Positions 62,167 to 64,000 of a DNA stretch of 64,000 nt are shown in pieces. Under the pieces are notes generated by a model that was not told where the DNA came from, did no database searches, and saw only the letters and a program-made list of their open reading frames with translations. Origin of the DNA: LMUY01 sp964242215 (lineage in GTDB: Bacteria > Pseudomonadota > Alphaproteobacteria > Acetobacterales > Acetobacteraceae); contig CAXTCJ010000012.1 in the NCBI GenBank assembly GCA_964242215.1, positions 1-64,000 on the forward strand, read 5' to 3'. The position numbers and the translations under genes are program-made. Numbering within the stretch: the stretch's first letter is position 1; every line of letters starts with the position of its first letter.

Positions 62167-64000
62167 CCCTCGCCTACTGTTCGTCACTGAGGGGCTGAAC
62201 CAGTCGGTGGCGTTTGCGCCACCGACTGTCCAGCAGCAGGTGAGGAAGACTGCAGCCACTGCTGCTCAGACCAGGAAAGGCCCTGGGAAGGCCACAGACG
62301 GGCGAGAGGCGTTGTTGCGTAATGCTGTATGGGCAGCAGCTTGTGACGCCCGCCGCGCTGGTCGGGCGTTGACGATCCAAGCAATCAGTTCTGCGGCCTG
62401 GGTGAGCTTCACGGCAAAGGCCGACCTGAGTGACGGAAAATGGACCATCGCTGACTGCGACAACAAAACCATAGCGACCGTCGCCAAGATCAAGGCAGGT
62501 GGGATCCCCTATTTTCCGGCAGCGACGGTGGGATTGACCCCACACTGGAAGCTAAACCCGAAGTCACTTGCGACGGTGCGCGCCACCTTGGTGGCCGAAA
62601 TCAAGAGTTTCTTTGCGGGAAGCGACCACAATCGAGTGTGTGCGATCAGAATGCAGCCGGGTATGGGGAAGACCACGGCGGCTCTAGCGGAAGTCGCACG
62701 ACTAGCAGCGAGTGGTTCGGTGATCTACTTCTTAGTTCCGACTCTTGTACTTGCCGACGAAGTAGCCGTCGCTCTGGGGCCGACCATAGCCCGCGTTCAG
62801 CGAGGCCGCGATAGCGGCAGTCCAGCACTATGTCAGCGCAATGTCGAAGCAGCGGCAATAGCGCAAGCAGGCTTCAACGTCCGCAAGCACCTTTGTAAAT
62901 CGTGTGCGCTCCGGACAAACTGCAATTATTTAGCACAAGACTCGGACTCTAGATCCGTCATCGTTCTTACGCACGCTTATCTGGGAGTTCCGCTCCCAAG
63001 TTCATGGCCTCGCCCCGACTACATTATTATTGATGAAAGCTTCTGGGAACAAACAGTATCCGTCAAAAGGGAGTCACTATCGGCAGTGTTGGCGTGCTGT
63101 CCACCGATTGTGAAGCTTCTACCCCCCGTCGCCAAGCAGCTTCAGCTACCGGAGACGTTGGACCTGGCCGAAACCATTCGCGCCGGGCTTCAATCTGGCG
63201 AACTGCTGCACTCTCTACGTGCGCTGGGATCGCTGGCCCCCGACCTCCTTGCATCTGCGGCGGAGATAGCGAAAACGAGGGAGGTTGCGCCTAGGCTCAC
63301 GGGACGGACCAAGCCCGAAGCGTTTACCGCCGCGTTGCGGGGCGCACGTTCGACGGCGGCGCTTGTGGCTTTTTTCCGCACTCTTGCGAGAGAACTCAGT
63401 TCTGCACCAACGCGTGGGGTGTCTCATGTTGCCCGGCTTGTGGGCGAGACGATCCACTTAAGTTTGCCCCGCCCGATGGGCTGGCTTGCGGGCGTTCCAG
63501 TCCTAATTCTAGACGCGCAGGTAGAAGAAAAAATTATCGAACGGATATTCTTTGAGCGTCCGTCTAAGTTCGTAACCCTGGATGCTCAACGAAGTGCTTA
63601 CGTCATTCAGGCTGAAAATTCTGCTTCTAGTAAGACTAGGCTGCAGGAGAATTCTGATCTTGCAGAGAGGTGTTGCCGATTTGCTGACTCTCTCCTGGGT
63701 AGGACGTTGCTCGTTGCACAGAAGACGATACGGCTAACCATAACGAAGGAACCCACGGGAAGTCCGCTTCCCGTAAGTTATGCCTTCAGTGATAACCTGT
63801 CAGTTGCCCATTATGGTAATCTACGAGGCACGAACACTTTCTCTGATTTTGATAATGTCGTATTACTCGGACGTAGTGAACCGCCTTCATTAGCCCTATC
63901 CGATTACTCCGGATTGTTCTGGCGTGATGCAGACCCGTTGAAGATCGGGGAATACGTTTATCGGGATCGAGGTTACACCGCGCCCGGGGGAAGGGGCGTC
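62159..64000 (+). CDS. Helicase-like replication protein, C-terminal part of the split gene (runs off right edge)
   Basis: In the +1 frame relative to the preceding gene there is no stop from about 62159 to the window end (over 610 codons). The product has a Walker A-like RMQPGMGKTTAAL near 62650, a following strand SVIYFLVPTLVLADEVA, a Cys cluster CKSCALRTNC that may bind zinc, and a Walker B-like DYIIIDESFWEQ. It fits the helicase half of a primase-helicase. The first possible starts are TTG 62159 and later GTG codons, none with a good ribosome-binding site, which favours synthesis as a fusion with the upstream frame or a mutated gene. Confidence 0.72.
   Translation, partial: MINPRLLFVTEGLNQSVAFAPPTVQQQVRKTAATAAQTRKGPGKATDGREALLRNAVWAAACDARRAGRALTIQAISSAAWVSFTAKADLSDGKWTIADCDNKTIATVAKIKAGGIPYFPAATVGLTPHWKLNPKSLATVRATLVAEIKSFFAGSDHNRVCAIRMQPGMGKTTAALAEVARLAASGSVIYFLVPTLVLADEVAVALGPTIARVQRGRDSGSPALCQRNVEAAAIAQAGFNVRKHLCKSCALRTNCNYLAQDSDSRSVIVLTHAYLGVPLPSSWPRPDYIIIDESFWEQTVSVKRESLSAVLACCPPIVKLLPPVAKQLQLPETLDLAETIRAGLQSGELLHSLRALGSLAPDLLASAAEIAKTREVAPRLTGRTKPEAFTAALRGARSTAALVAFFRTLARELSSAPTRGVSHVARLVGETIHLSLPRPMGWLAGVPVLILDAQVEEKIIERIFFERPSKFVTLDAQRSAYVIQAENSASSKTRLQENSDLAERCCRFADSLLGRTLLVAQKTIRLTITKEPTGSPLPVSYAFSDNLSVAHYGNLRGTNTFSDFDNVVLLGRSEPPSLALSDYSGLFWRDADPLKIGEYVYRDRGYTAPGGRGV

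Larger units (their letters stand above)
59683..64000. mobile_element. Integrative element at tRNA-Glu, left part (PICI/satellite-like or genomic island)
   Basis: The element begins at the tRNA-Glu piece and carries, all on the plus strand, a tyrosine integrase, an AlpA-like regulator and a primase/helicase. It runs past the right edge. Base composition falls relative to the left 58 kb, with AT-rich stretches after 63500, consistent with foreign origin. The order int-alpA-primase is typical of Gram-negative phage-inducible chromosomal islands and P4-like satellites. No structural phage genes are visible in the part seen. The right attachment site and cargo are outside the window. Confidence 0.8.

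Overview
The window is high-GC DNA from an alphaproteobacterium. The isolated bacteriochlorophyll gene bciA (17719-18867) points to a phototrophic lineage. Together with the AIDA-repeat/Hint surface proteins and the density of ABC-transporter and amidase catabolic operons, it fits Acetobacteraceae or a close relative (inference). Most genes sit in tightly overlapping operons (ATGA, TGATG and GTGA junctions). Several joints between operons hold short gene remnants, so the region looks like a mosaic of acquired and partly lost catabolic modules.

Layout. 1-181: start of an AIDA-repeat protein running off the left edge. 719-11298: hexuronate/aldonate module, with an MFS transporter, a minus-strand operon adh, SBP, two permeases, ATPase, GntR, uxuA, uxuB, kdgK, eda, and a likely GntR operator at 11321-11334. 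A 130-bp frameshifted copy of the MFS gene lies beyond it at 11374-11503. 11666-14697: an uncharacterised DUF3142 protein and a large exported partner. 14700-18867: TetR remnant, acetamidase/formamidase-type enzyme, amidase and bciA. 19179-26197: Liv-type transporter (with a fused LivM-LivG) in one operon with a DUF1028 remnant, an AtzG-like small subunit, an amidase and a nitrilase-family hydrolase. 26334-31936: gamma-glutamyltransferase-like enzyme facing a spermidine/putrescine-type ABC transporter.

32041-51741 is a long catabolic locus. It contains an esterase, a complete LivKHMGF transporter, a FadR-type regulator, a HemL-like aminomutase, a trimethylamine-dehydrogenase-like flavoprotein with a remodelled substrate pocket, an orphan molybdopterin hydroxylase subunit, a tautomerase, a HAD-family hydrolase, a class III CoA-transferase, HyuB/HyuA and an FMN 2-hydroxyacid oxidase. 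Three divergent promoters between 26.3 and 44.5 kb carry TGTGTACA/TGTATACA palindromes that may be sites for the regulator at 37436. The set suggests catabolism of an N-alkylated or lactam-type nitrogen compound, but the substrate cannot be read from sequence.

51852-52718 is a DUF1778/GNAT toxin-antitoxin module. 52787-57925 is a 1712-residue AIDA-repeat protein ending in a Hint domain.

The right end is a tRNA-Glu(CTC) integration hotspot. An older element survives as a decayed HNH gene and a decayed integrase (58851-59560). A 46-bp 3' piece of tRNA-Glu at 59683-59728 marks the junction. A younger element follows with integrase, AlpA-like regulator and a primase/helicase split by a +1 frameshift that runs off the window. 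The order int-alpA-primase resembles phage-inducible islands and other satellites.
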